Below are positions 7,320 to 16,169 of a stretch of 64,000 nucleotides of DNA, piece after piece. The stretch is from JAHRVQ01 sp963976815. GTDB taxonomy: Bacteria > Pseudomonadota > Gammaproteobacteria > Pseudomonadales > Azotimanducaceae. The DNA lies in contig CAXBLU010000006.1 of assembly GCA_963976815.1 (NCBI GenBank), positions 1-64,000 of the forward strand. The letters are read 5' to 3'. The translations under genes were made by a program, and so were the position numbers. Within the stretch, counting starts at the first letter, position 1, and each line of letters starts with the position of its first letter. Under the pieces are notes generated by a model. That model did not search any database, had not been told where the DNA came from, and saw nothing but the letters and a program-made list of their open reading frames with translations.

Positions 7320-9947
7320 ATGCGCGTAAAATCTGTTGTCCTGATCGCTTTATTGATCATCTTCTGCGTGACGTCTGAGGTCCGTGCCCTGACCCTGGAT
7401 GGGAGCCAGGACTCGGTTAACGTTGCGCCCTATGTGGAGTATTTAATTCCAGATGAGACGCTGTCCGTTACGGAGGTGATGGCGCGTAAAGGTGACTTTA
7501 TACCCCATGGAGGTGATGCCATTAATTTTGGCTTCCTCCAGCACGACCTCTGGCTACGGCTTCGATTCGAGCAGGGCAATGAGCCGGGAGCAGAATTTCG
7601 GCAATATCTCTTACTATCCAAAATCCATATTCGTCAGCTCGACTACTTTCATTTTGTCGATGGACAGCTAGTGAGAGAACGCCATACCGGTACCGACCGG
7701 TTCTACGCCACTCGCGATGTAGATGCACCACAATTTATATTTCGGCTTGATAAACGTGTCGGAGACAACGAACTGGTTCTGCGACTCCGAACCAGTTCGC
7801 CCCTACATACTGACCTTAGTATCAGCAACGCACCCTATATCCTAAAAGTCGGTACCGATCATCAGTTTCTCTACGGCATGATCCTGGGTTTTTTTGCGTT
7901 GGCTATTTTGCTATCGGGCACGTTGGCCTACACCACCCGCCAGAGGAGCATCATCTACGGTTTTCTATTGATGTGTAGCGCTTTTGCCTTCTCCCTAACA
8001 AATTCCGGTTTTGGGTTCAGCAACCTGTGGCCCGAAACGCCGGGGCTAAATCCATTCGTATCCCGACTGAGCCTCGGATTTTGCTTCGGCATGACAGGCC
8101 TATTTGCGACGGAATTTCTAGAGTTGAAACGTATCGCACCACGGCTTGCACTGGCGACCAGACTGAGTTCGATATTTTTGATATGCACGATGATATTTCC
8201 GGTGTTTTCCTTTGCACCCGTCTTTGCGCTGGCCATCACTTTTCTCGTGCCAATACTAACCCTCATAAGCGCCTGTTACGCCACAAGCAAAAAAGCCTCT
8301 GGGGCCAAACTTCTTTTGGTTGGCTTCCTTTTATACATCGCCTGCGTCGTCACGTCTTCCCTGGCTAGCTTCGGCGTACTGCCGAACGAATTTGAATATG
8401 CCTACTTGCTCGATATCGGCATGATTATGATGGCCATTATTTTAGCCTATGGCCTGGCGCTGAAGATAAACGAACGTAGCCTGGCAGCCGCAGTGTCCAC
8501 CGAGGGTGTTAAAGCCAAATCGTTATTTTTTGCCATTATGAGCCACGAAATCAGAACACCCATCAATGGCGTTTTGGGAATGCTCAACTTATTAGAAAAA
8601 CAAAACCTAAATGAAGAACAAGGAAAACTGGCACGCTACGCAAAGTCGAGCGCACAAACATTACTCTCGCTGATTAACGACATACTCGATTTATCAAAAA
8701 TTGAAGCGGGCAAACTTGACCTAGAACCGATCACCTTTGATGTCGTCGACCTGCTTGACGAAGTCACAAACTCATTTGCCCAGCTTGAAACGAACCGCCA
8801 TATTGAGATGATTCTCGATACCCATCACATCCAACAAAGATATATCGTTAGCGACTCCGGAAGGCTCCGACAAATACTGAATAACTTGCTAAGCAATGCA
8901 CTAAAGTTTACTAGTGAAGGCGAAGTAGAAATCCATGCTCAAATAGTACAGAACACCTTAGACCCTGAGCTACTCATATCCGTCAGGGATACAGGCATTG
9001 GTATTTCAGATCAGCAGCTCCCTCGGCTATTTGATAACTTTACCCAGGCTGATGAATCTACCACCAGAAAATACGGCGGCACGGGATTAGGCTTATCTAT
9101 CGCCAAACAACTTTGTAAACTCCTCGGCGGCAATCTATCTGCAACGAGTACACCCGGCATAGGTAGCATTTTTACCTTCTCGATTCAGATCGAGTTAGCC
9201 TCAACCCAACCTTTAAAACCTAAGCCAGCTATACAGGGCAAGAAGGCATTAATCTTTGATCCCTGTCCTGCAGCAATGCGGGTTAGCAAAAACTATCTAA
9301 AAGCATGGGGGGCCGAGGTTCACTCAACACCGGTAGAACAAAAATTCTTCAGCATATTAAGCCGAGAATTTTTCGATATTGTGATCTATTGCGGAAGCAA
9401 GGCGCTGCCTGAGGACATGATTCAACCTCACCAGCTCATCCTCGCTCAGCCAGTATCAGATTATCATGCCCGCCAACTCAGTAAACCTATCAGCGAAACC
9501 GCACTGGTACGGTCATTGACCAAACCCGAAGAAGTTAGCGAAACAAATGTTATCGCTACAGTCAGGCCAAAACCCTACAAACTGCTATTGGTCGAGGACA
9601 ATTTTATTAATACAGAAGTAGCTCTAGGGATCCTTGAAGACTGCGGCTATCACCAAATAGAAACAGCTGAAAACGGTCAGGAAGCGATTGACCTACTAAA
9701 GCAGGAACAGTTTGACCTGGTGCTCATGGATTGCCAAATGCCGATACTTGACGGCTATGAAGCCACGCGCTGGATTCGTGCAGGTAAAGCGGGAGAACAA
9801 TCTAAGGTGCCTATCATTGCAATGACAGCAAACGCCATGCAGGGTGACCGGGAAAAATGCCTCGCCGTCGGCATGGACGACTATCTTTCTAAGCCAATTG
9901 ATCCAGACAAACTCACTAAAACCCTCCAACAATGGCTGACCAACTAA
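7320..9947 (+). CDS. Hybrid sensor histidine kinase, 7TMR-DISM type
   Basis: An inner-membrane hybrid kinase of 875 residues from the ATG at 7320, chosen over GTG 7257 because it begins with a clear signal peptide (MRVKSVVLIALLIIFC). Order: periplasmic 7TMR-DISMED2-like domain (about 40-180), seven membrane helices (about 185-385), HisKA with MSHEIRTPINGVLGM (phospho-His at H409), HATPase with an N-box NLLSNALKFT and G-boxes DTGIGI and GGTGLGL, a degenerate receiver-like domain, and a C-terminal receiver with LLLVEDN and phospho-Asp at D804. It resembles BarA-type architecture. The ligand is unknown; it precedes a sugar-type operon by 63 bp. Confidence 0.9.
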   Translation: MRVKSVVLIALLIIFCVTSEVRALTLDGSQDSVNVAPYVEYLIPDETLSVTEVMARKGDFIPHGGDAINFGFLQHDLWLRLRFEQGNEPGAEFRQYLLLSKIHIRQLDYFHFVDGQLVRERHTGTDRFYATRDVDAPQFIFRLDKRVGDNELVLRLRTSSPLHTDLSISNAPYILKVGTDHQFLYGMILGFFALAILLSGTLAYTTRQRSIIYGFLLMCSAFAFSLTNSGFGFSNLWPETPGLNPFVSRLSLGFCFGMTGLFATEFLELKRIAPRLALATRLSSIFLICTMIFPVFSFAPVFALAITFLVPILTLISACYATSKKASGAKLLLVGFLLYIACVVTSSLASFGVLPNEFEYAYLLDIGMIMMAIILAYGLALKINERSLAAAVSTEGVKAKSLFFAIMSHEIRTPINGVLGMLNLLEKQNLNEEQGKLARYAKSSAQTLLSLINDILDLSKIEAGKLDLEPITFDVVDLLDEVTNSFAQLETNRHIEMILDTHHIQQRYIVSDSGRLRQILNNLLSNALKFTSEGEVEIHAQIVQNTLDPELLISVRDTGIGISDQQLPRLFDNFTQADESTTRKYGGTGLGLSIAKQLCKLLGGNLSATSTPGIGSIFTFSIQIELASTQPLKPKPAIQGKKALIFDPCPAAMRVSKNYLKAWGAEVHSTPVEQKFFSILSREFFDIVIYCGSKALPEDMIQPHQLILAQPVSDYHARQLSKPISETALVRSLTKPEEVSETNVIATVRPKPYKLLLVEDNFINTEVALGILEDCGYHQIETAENGQEAIDLLKQEQFDLVLMDCQMPILDGYEATRWIRAGKAGEQSKVPIIAMTANAMQGDREKCLAVGMDDYLSKPIDPDKLTKTLQQWLTN

Positions 9948-9975
9948 CGCCAAGTTTCCCTGGAAATGTTTATAC

Positions 9976-10004
9976 TCCCTGCTTGAATTCTGAGCTTACA
10001 GGGA
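9976..10004 (+). promoter_or_regulatory. Possible hairpin masking a ribosome binding site
   Basis: TCCCTG (9976-9981) is the exact complement of CAGGGA (9999-10004). The second arm contains the AGGGA that serves as Shine-Dalgarno sequence for the ATG at 10011. If this RNA stem forms, it would hide the ribosome binding site of the alpha/beta hydrolase. The loop is 17 nt, so stability is modest. Confidence 0.3.
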
Positions 10005-10010
10005 CCCACC

Positions 10011-10835
10011 ATGGCAACAGCCCACATAAACGGCGCCAACCTCTGGTATCACGTTAGCGGAAAAGGTCAGCCGCTTTTACTCCATCACGGCTACACCGCA
10101 TCCCACGTGAACTGGCAACCCATTGCTGATCGCCTTGAGGACAAGTATCAGATCATACTGATGGAGTGTCGGGGTACTGGACAGAGCGAACATACCGAAG
10201 ACGGTTACAATTTGAATCAATATGCCGAGGACGTCGTTGGCATGCTGGATCACCTTGGTATCAACAAGGTCAGTTTTGCTGGCCACAGCATGGGTGGCGG
10301 CATTGGCTACACCCTCGCGCTCAAACACGCACAGAGGCTGGAAAATCTGATTTTGATGGCGCCTATCCCCGCTAGAGGGATCGCTAATTTGCCAGATGAC
10401 GCGATGATCCAGGCACGATTGGCCGCACGAAACCGAGGTGATCGTGACTACTTTTTGAAGGATATGCTTGCAACTCGATTCCGCGACGATGTCACAGATG
10501 AATGGCTACAAAGCCGGGTTGATCATCTACTCGGAGTTTCGGAAGGACACCTGTTAGGCGGAATCAAAACCATGTATGCCCTGGACGTGGAAGATCAACT
10601 CCACACTATCCAAACCCCAACACTAATGATTGCCGGTGGCGTAGATGGACTACTGGAGGCAAATTTGCGGGACTATGCCCTGCTTCCGGACGCAAGCTTG
10701 CATGTACTTTCAAGAGCCGGCCATGAGGTTGCAATACATGAACCCGACGCCGTTGCCGATGCAATCAATCAGTTTTTAATCCATGGCCCCATCACCGCAG
10801 CAAAAGTGCTCGCCAGAGCGGAGGAAAAATCATGA
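10011..10835 (+). CDS. Alpha/beta hydrolase
   Basis: A 274-residue alpha/beta-hydrolase-fold enzyme. LLLHHGYTAS near residue 24 is the oxyanion-hole region (HG), GHSMGGG near residue 87 is the nucleophile elbow with the catalytic Ser, and the C-terminal AGHEVAIHEPDAV supplies the catalytic His. No signal peptide is seen, so it is probably cytosolic. It overlaps the Gfo/Idh/MocA gene by 4 bp (ATGA). In this operon it may hydrolyse an ester or lactone intermediate, but that is inferred from neighbours only. Confidence 0.85.
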   Translation: MATAHINGANLWYHVSGKGQPLLLHHGYTASHVNWQPIADRLEDKYQIILMECRGTGQSEHTEDGYNLNQYAEDVVGMLDHLGINKVSFAGHSMGGGIGYTLALKHAQRLENLILMAPIPARGIANLPDDAMIQARLAARNRGDRDYFLKDMLATRFRDDVTDEWLQSRVDHLLGVSEGHLLGGIKTMYALDVEDQLHTIQTPTLMIAGGVDGLLEANLRDYALLPDASLHVLSRAGHEVAIHEPDAVADAINQFLIHGPITAAKVLARAEEKS

Positions 10836-11812
10836 CCCGTTTTGGCATTCTTGGCGCAGCTGATATTGCGCCCCTTGCATTAATCTATCCCTGCATGAAT
10901 GAGCCCAGAGCAACCGTTAGTGTCATCGGTGCAAGATCCCGTGAGAACGCTACGGGTTTTGCCCAATACCATAAGATTCCAAATGTCGCAGACAACTACG
11001 CTGATGTCATTGCCCATGGGTCCTGCAACGCCATTTATAATCCGCTACCTATTTCCCATCATAAAGAATGGACAATTGCGGCACTCAAAGCAGGTAAACA
11101 CGTATTGTGCGAAAAATCATTTGCCAGCAATGCCAAACAGGCAAGAGAAATGGCCGACGTGGCCGCAGAATCCGGTCTCATTCTGATGGATGCTTTTCAC
11201 TATCGCTATCATCCACTCTTTCTCCATGCCAAGCAGGTCTATGACAGCGGGCAACTCGGAGAGATTGAATCTATCAATGCGGTCTTCACCGTCCAGGGCA
11301 TTCCGAACCCAGAAGATATTCGACTAAATTACGCAACCGCCGGAGGCGTAACGATGGATATTGGCTGCTACCCAATTTCCTGGGTTCGGCACATATCAGG
11401 TCAGGAGCCCACGGACGTTATCGCTAACGCGGTAGTCGGCCCAAAAGATGTCGACATGATGTTGGAAGCCTCGATGACTTTGCCTGGAGGTATTAGTGCA
11501 AAAATTTTGGGCGACATGCGACCAAATGGTAAGTTTCAAGCGGACATTGTTGTCACCGGCACACTCGGCACAATGAAAGTTCGAAACCCACTTGCGCCAC
11601 AAATGGGACACCGGCTAACCATAGAGATCGGCGGAGAACGCCAGGACCTCAGCTTCGATCGTCGACCCAGTTATAGTTACCAGTTAGATGCTTTTCTCCA
11701 AGCCATTGAGACCGGAATAGCGCCGCTTACCGATAGCGAAGATGCGGTGAAGCAAATGACCGTAATTGACCAATGTTACATTGCCGCCGGACTGCCCATT
11801 CGAGGAATCTAA
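10832..11812 (+). CDS. Gfo/Idh/MocA family dehydrogenase
   Basis: A 326-residue NAD(P)-dependent oxidoreductase of the Gfo/Idh/MocA family, which oxidises sugars, inositols or related polyols. The Rossmann start is FGILGAADIAP, and the catalytic loop reads VLCEKSFASN, where the usual E-K-P has become E-K-S. GLILMDAFHYRYHP and GGVTMDIGCYPISW are the expected substrate-domain elements and closely resemble the D-xylose / dihydrodiol dehydrogenase branch. It overlaps the hydrolase upstream by 4 bp and ends 1 nt before the PhyH-type gene, so it is part of a single operon. Confidence 0.88.
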   Translation: MTRFGILGAADIAPLALIYPCMNEPRATVSVIGARSRENATGFAQYHKIPNVADNYADVIAHGSCNAIYNPLPISHHKEWTIAALKAGKHVLCEKSFASNAKQAREMADVAAESGLILMDAFHYRYHPLFLHAKQVYDSGQLGEIESINAVFTVQGIPNPEDIRLNYATAGGVTMDIGCYPISWVRHISGQEPTDVIANAVVGPKDVDMMLEASMTLPGGISAKILGDMRPNGKFQADIVVTGTLGTMKVRNPLAPQMGHRLTIEIGGERQDLSFDRRPSYSYQLDAFLQAIETGIAPLTDSEDAVKQMTVIDQCYIAAGLPIRGI

Positions 11813-11813
11813 A

Positions 11814-12668
11814 ATGCTGAGAAGAGTAAAAGGATACCTGCAATATCAAGATAGCCGCGACGCCCCCGCAGAAAGTCGTTTGCTCGAAGATCAGGGATAC
11901 TGCCTGATCAAGCAAGCCTTAACGGTTGATGAGGTTCAATCACTGAAGGCCGAGACCACAGAAGTTTTTGCCACAAGACTCCCGGACAATAGAGCAGGAG
12001 ATCGTCGCTCCGTAGAAGACGATGAGTGCTTTCGATACGAGATGTTGAACCGTAGTGCACAGTGTCAGGCAGTCATCAATCATCCGCGCATTCGTGGTGT
12101 ACTCGAGCCACTTCTGGGCCATGACTTCCACATCATTGCCAACACTGCCTGGCGAAACCCAGCCAATCAGGACGGGCAACATGGTGGCCAGGCCTGGCAT
12201 ATTGATGCCGGACCCCACGTCCCATTACCCGAAGGTGTTACCTGGCCGTCAAACATTCCCCATCCAGTGTTTGCGGTAGGCGCCCATATCTATCTTCAGG
12301 ATTGCAACATCGAAGATGGTCCGACCGGCGTGATACCAGGCAGTCATTTGTCCGGGCAATTTCCACCCATGAAAAGCTTAATGGATGACAATCTGCAATA
12401 CGACGGTCGGGGCGTGGAGCCCCTGATTGCAAAAGCCGGAGACATTGCCATGTTTGTCTCGGATGTCTGGCATCGACGTATGCCCACACGCCCGGGTGAG
12501 GAAGGTCGGTTTTTTGTCCAGGCTCACTACGGCAGACGTGATATCGCCCAGCGATTACAAACAGCCGATCAGGCTAATCAATTATCGAGCGCCGCCCGCG
12601 ACCGAGCCAAGAGCCCAGAAGAACACACTATTATTGGGCTACATCAGCCGATGTTTTACGACGGTTAG
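11814..12668 (+). CDS. Phytanoyl-CoA dioxygenase (PhyH) family oxygenase
   Basis: A 284-residue Fe(II)/2-oxoglutarate-dependent oxygenase. The iron triad is complete: H129 and D131 in WHIDAGPH, and H220 in VWHRRMPTR, followed by the Arg that binds 2-oxoglutarate. The ATG at 11814 is preferred: an upstream in-frame start would run 49 bp into the dehydrogenase gene. It sits between a sugar-type dehydrogenase and a lactonase, so a polar carbohydrate or polyol-derived substrate seems more likely than phytanoyl-CoA. This last point is inference. Confidence 0.85.
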   Translation: MLRRVKGYLQYQDSRDAPAESRLLEDQGYCLIKQALTVDEVQSLKAETTEVFATRLPDNRAGDRRSVEDDECFRYEMLNRSAQCQAVINHPRIRGVLEPLLGHDFHIIANTAWRNPANQDGQHGGQAWHIDAGPHVPLPEGVTWPSNIPHPVFAVGAHIYLQDCNIEDGPTGVIPGSHLSGQFPPMKSLMDDNLQYDGRGVEPLIAKAGDIAMFVSDVWHRRMPTRPGEEGRFFVQAHYGRRDIAQRLQTADQANQLSSAARDRAKSPEEHTIIGLHQPMFYDG

Positions 12669-12676
12669 GAATTGAC

Positions 12677-13696
12677 ATGAACAACATCGAAATGCTCGTC
12701 GGGACCTATACCCGCAACACGGATTCCGATGGGATCTACACAATCATCGAAGGCCGGGCTGTATTGGCAGCCCACTGTGACAACCCCTCATTTATCGCAA
12801 AACATCCCCATGGAGATGTACTGTATTCCGTCAGCGAAGTAGACGACTATCAAGAAACTAACAGCGGCGCCGTACGTTCGTTCTTTAGACAACACAACGG
12901 CCAGTTAACTGAAATGAACCAACAATCTAGCGTGGGTGCTGATCCTTGCCATATTACCGTTGCTAAGAATGGCGCCTATCTTCTCGTGAGTAACTATTCC
13001 GGTGGAACCCTAACAAGCTTTCCTCTGGATGAAGACGGGCATCTCGAGGCCTTCATCAGCCTCACCCAACACACCGGGCATAGTGTGATCTCTGATCGGC
13101 AGGCATCTGCACACATCCATTCATCGCTGTTAGTTGAACAGGAGATGGGTTTACTGGTGGCAGATCTGGGCGCTGACCAGTTTGTTAAATACGAAATATC
13201 AGCACTAGGTCAAATCAACACGGAACATCGCCTCACCCTTGCAACGCCGCCAGGTGCCGGGCCGAGACTTATGGTGACACTCGTAGACCATGTGTATTTG
13301 TTAAACGAGCTGAATAACACGGTGACGGTTCATGATTTGGCTGACCTCAAACAAACGCAAACTTGCAGCACCCTGCAACCCACCGGCGCGCCAGACAGCA
13401 TTGCGGCCCATATCGAAATTTCCGCCGACGGTAGGTTTCTGTACACCTCCAATAGAGGTGATGACTCAATTTCGGTTTTCTCCCTGGAAGGCGGTTTAAA
13501 ACTGTTAGAAACTATTTCAAGCGGCGGTCAGCATCCAAGGTATTTTGCCCTGTCACCGGACCAGAGCTGGCTATTTGTTGCCAATATGTTGTCAAATCAA
13601 ATCAGTTGCTTTAAGCGAGACCCGAAGAGCGGCCGACTGGCGGATACAGATCACCGAATCAACGTACCCTCACCGACCTGTCTGGTTTTTGCTTAA
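12677..13696 (+). CDS. Lactonase family beta-propeller (Pgl-like)
   Basis: A 339-residue seven-bladed beta-propeller of the lactonase / 6-phosphogluconolactonase (Pgl, not DevB) family. Typical blade motifs are MLVGTYTRNTDSDGIY at the N-terminus, ADPCHITVAKNGAYLLVSNY, PDSIAAHIEISADGRFLYTS near residue 235, and GQHPRYFALSPDQSWLFVAN. No signal peptide is present, so it is cytosolic. It ends the operon 8 bp after the PhyH gene and converges on the KDPG-type aldolase. It may open the lactone made by the dehydrogenase two genes upstream. Confidence 0.87.
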   Translation: MNNIEMLVGTYTRNTDSDGIYTIIEGRAVLAAHCDNPSFIAKHPHGDVLYSVSEVDDYQETNSGAVRSFFRQHNGQLTEMNQQSSVGADPCHITVAKNGAYLLVSNYSGGTLTSFPLDEDGHLEAFISLTQHTGHSVISDRQASAHIHSSLLVEQEMGLLVADLGADQFVKYEISALGQINTEHRLTLATPPGAGPRLMVTLVDHVYLLNELNNTVTVHDLADLKQTQTCSTLQPTGAPDSIAAHIEISADGRFLYTSNRGDDSISVFSLEGGLKLLETISSGGQHPRYFALSPDQSWLFVANMLSNQISCFKRDPKSGRLADTDHRINVPSPTCLVFA

Positions 13697-13722
13697 GCGG
13701 GAATTGGCAGAAAAACCTGGCC

Positions 13723-14340
13723 CTAAAGCTTTGCGCTCTCGACGCAGGCAGTTGTGATCGCCGACCAGTCTTTGGCTGTGATCGCTGCCTTTGATAGCAT
13801 CCAGGATCCACTCACGGAGCTCACCTGGGGCAGCGATAGATAGTCGCTCGCGTTCTCAAGATTTACGCCCCCGGAAGGAACAAAAGCCATTTCAGGCAAC
13901 GGCCCTGAGACCGCCCTGATAAAATCACTGCCTCCCAGCAGCTGCGCAGGAAACAATTTGGCGACCCCATAACCCCGGGCTTGCAGGGCCATAATTTCAC
14001 TCACGCTCGCCGCGGCGGGTAAGTAAGGTAGATCCCAGTTCTCCGCTTCATCCAATAGCGCATGGGAAGCGCCGGGGCTGACGGCAAATTGCGCCCCAGC
14101 TTTTTGCACTCGGCCAAAATCCTGTGCTGTTCGTAATGTCCCCGCACCCACACAAAGCTCAGGAAAGTGACGCCTGAGGGCACCGATCACCTCGAGGGCA
14201 TTAGGTGTTCGCAGTGCAACCTCTACACAGGTAATGCCACCTGTTAGAATGGCGGAGCAAATATGAATCGCAACTTCGGGATCATCTTCGGTTAATACTG
14301 GGATGACCCGATGGGATTTCAGTAGATCAGCTATGCTCAA
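13723..14340 (-). CDS. KDPG/KHG-type aldolase
   Basis: A 205-residue class I aldolase of the Eda family (2-dehydro-3-deoxy-6-phosphogluconate / 4-hydroxy-2-oxoglutarate aldolase). The Schiff-base lysine is K128 in VAKLFPAQ and the catalytic glutamate is E40 in CVEVALRT; FVPSGGVNLEN is the phosphate-binding loop. Length and motif spacing match the E. coli enzyme. It converges on the lactonase operon and would fit as the final cleavage step of an Entner-Doudoroff-like route. Phosphorylated versus non-phosphorylated substrate cannot be decided. Confidence 0.88.
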   Translation of the reverse strand: MSIADLLKSHRVIPVLTEDDPEVAIHICSAILTGGITCVEVALRTPNALEVIGALRRHFPELCVGAGTLRTAQDFGRVQKAGAQFAVSPGASHALLDEAENWDLPYLPAAASVSEIMALQARGYGVAKLFPAQLLGGSDFIRAVSGPLPEMAFVPSGGVNLENASDYLSLPQVSSVSGSWMLSKAAITAKDWSAITTACVESAKL

Positions 14341-14366
14341 TCGTCACCTCTACATTTATTTTTACA

Positions 14367-14378
14367 ATTTGCGCAAAT
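14367..14378. promoter_or_regulatory. Perfect 12-bp palindrome, candidate operator
   Basis: ATTTGCGCAAAT is a perfect palindrome with a central CG. It lies 26 bp upstream of the aldolase start and 69 bp upstream of the aromatic hydroxylase start, in their shared divergent promoter region. The central CG and A/T flanks are like LacI-family operators, but no regulator gene is present in the window. Confidence 0.4.
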
Positions 14379-14447
14379 CACGCTCCGGCGATTAGGCGTC
14401 CTGCTGCGGTCAGTTTACACTTATAAAACACGAGAAACGCGCCAACT

Positions 14448-16169
14448 ATGATGAACCAGGCAGAGATCAAGCGAAAGCTTCCCCCACATCTTCGCCAATT
14501 TGTTGCTGATCAAAATTATTCAGCAAGGTATACCGCGAAGGACCATGCGGTTTGGCGATTTGTGATGAGCCAGCTGGTTAGACAACTCGAACATAGTGCA
14601 CACCCGGTCTACTTCGAAGGGCTAAAACGTACCGGCATTGCTCTGGATTCAATTCCGTCCATAGATGATATGAACGCCTGCCTCTCGAAACTCGGCTGGC
14701 AGGCAATTGTGGTAGATGGGTTTATTCCTCCCCAGGCATTTATGGAACTTCAGTCCCGTCGCATTCTCGCTATCGCGTTAGATATGCGTAGTATTCAGCA
14801 TATTGAGTACACACCGGCACCGGATATTATTCACGAGGCCGCCGGCCACGCTCCCATTATTGCTGATGTCGAATACTCTGATTACCTCCAGCGTTTTGGC
14901 GAGGTCGGAATGAAGGCTATCTACAATCAATATGATCTAGATCTCTACGAGGCCGTTCGGCATCTTTCAATCGTCAAGGAATCGAACCACTCAACCCAAG
15001 AAGAAATCGCTGAAGCCGAGCAAAACCTCGACAATCTTGTTAGCCATCCAGGCCAGCCCTCAGAACTTGCCCTGCTGACCCGGCTGCACTGGTGGACTGT
15101 AGAGTATGGCCTGGTAGGAGACACCCATAACTATGCCCTTTTTGGCGCTGGCCTGCTCTCTTCCCTGTCCGAATCCCTTGTCTGTATGGATGATAAAAAG
15201 GTGAAAAAACTACCACTGACGGTAGACGCTATCAAAACACCCTATGATATCACCAGCTTACAACCCCAACTCTTTGTCACAAAAAGCTGCCGGCACCTGA
15301 CCCAGATACTCAATGAGTATGCCACCACAATGTGCTATCAAACCGGCGGAGCCCATAGTCTTGAAGTCGCAATTGACGCCGGCGTTGTCACAACCTGCAA
15401 ATTAAGTTCAGGCATAACCGTATCCGGAAAGTTTAGCGGTTTGCTGAAGAACGCCATTGACGAGGTGATCTACATAAACACCCAGGGCCCAAGCCAACTA
15501 GCCTTCGAGGGTGTTGAACTCGATAGCCAGGGAACTAAGTTTCATCCTGAAGGTTTCGGCTCACCCGTGGGGCGCTTATGCAACCTAATGAAACCGTTAG
15601 AGGAAGCAAGCGAATACGAACTTCAGGAAATGAACATTGTGCGGGGCGAGCATACCGAGTTGGACTTTCTCTCTGGGATCATCGTTAGCGGCGAACTGCA
15701 ATCAATCTATAAGGTCAAAGGACTTGTAGTCCTTATGTCGTTTGCAAACTGTACGGTACAGGGGCCCGAAGGTGAAGTTTTGTTTGACCCGTCCTGGGGC
15801 ACCTATGACATGGTTGTCGGTGATTCGGTTGCCTCTGTTTTTGCCGGTAGCGCAGACCCTTCAAAATTTGATGTTTATCCCTCCGCCTCACCTGGCAGCA
15901 CCCAGAGCAGAGCAGAGGACCCGGAGGAATTGGAACTATTTAGCAAGATTCAAGAATTGCGACAGGAAAAGCGAAACCCAGATCAAGTGGCGATGCAGGT
16001 GTTGGAGAGCTATCCAGACAACTGGCTTCTGCTGAGTGAATTACTGAGTCTTCTCCCAAAAGGCTCAAAAACTTTTCAAACCATTATTCGTCGACTGCGA
16101 GAAATCAAAGAACACGATGTTGAAGCGGCATCCATGGTTGGAAAAGTACTTGCTACTTATAAAAACTGA
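14448..16169 (+). CDS. Aromatic amino acid hydroxylase, long form
   Basis: A 573-residue pterin-dependent aromatic amino acid hydroxylase, probably phenylalanine 4-monooxygenase. The iron ligands are visible: H129 and H134 in IIHEAAGHAP, and E219 in WWTVEYGLVG. The His-to-Glu spacing is about 45 residues longer than in mammalian enzymes because of a helical insert (about 160-205). After the catalytic domain (to about 300) there are some 270 further residues, beta-rich to about 490 and then helical. Typical proteobacterial PhhA is about half this size. The stop overlaps the convergent exporter gene by 13 bp. ATG at 14451 is an alternative start. Confidence 0.88.
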   Translation: MMNQAEIKRKLPPHLRQFVADQNYSARYTAKDHAVWRFVMSQLVRQLEHSAHPVYFEGLKRTGIALDSIPSIDDMNACLSKLGWQAIVVDGFIPPQAFMELQSRRILAIALDMRSIQHIEYTPAPDIIHEAAGHAPIIADVEYSDYLQRFGEVGMKAIYNQYDLDLYEAVRHLSIVKESNHSTQEEIAEAEQNLDNLVSHPGQPSELALLTRLHWWTVEYGLVGDTHNYALFGAGLLSSLSESLVCMDDKKVKKLPLTVDAIKTPYDITSLQPQLFVTKSCRHLTQILNEYATTMCYQTGGAHSLEVAIDAGVVTTCKLSSGITVSGKFSGLLKNAIDEVIYINTQGPSQLAFEGVELDSQGTKFHPEGFGSPVGRLCNLMKPLEEASEYELQEMNIVRGEHTELDFLSGIIVSGELQSIYKVKGLVVLMSFANCTVQGPEGEVLFDPSWGTYDMVVGDSVASVFAGSADPSKFDVYPSASPGSTQSRAEDPEELELFSKIQELRQEKRNPDQVAMQVLESYPDNWLLLSELLSLLPKGSKTFQTIIRRLREIKEHDVEAASMVGKVLATYKN

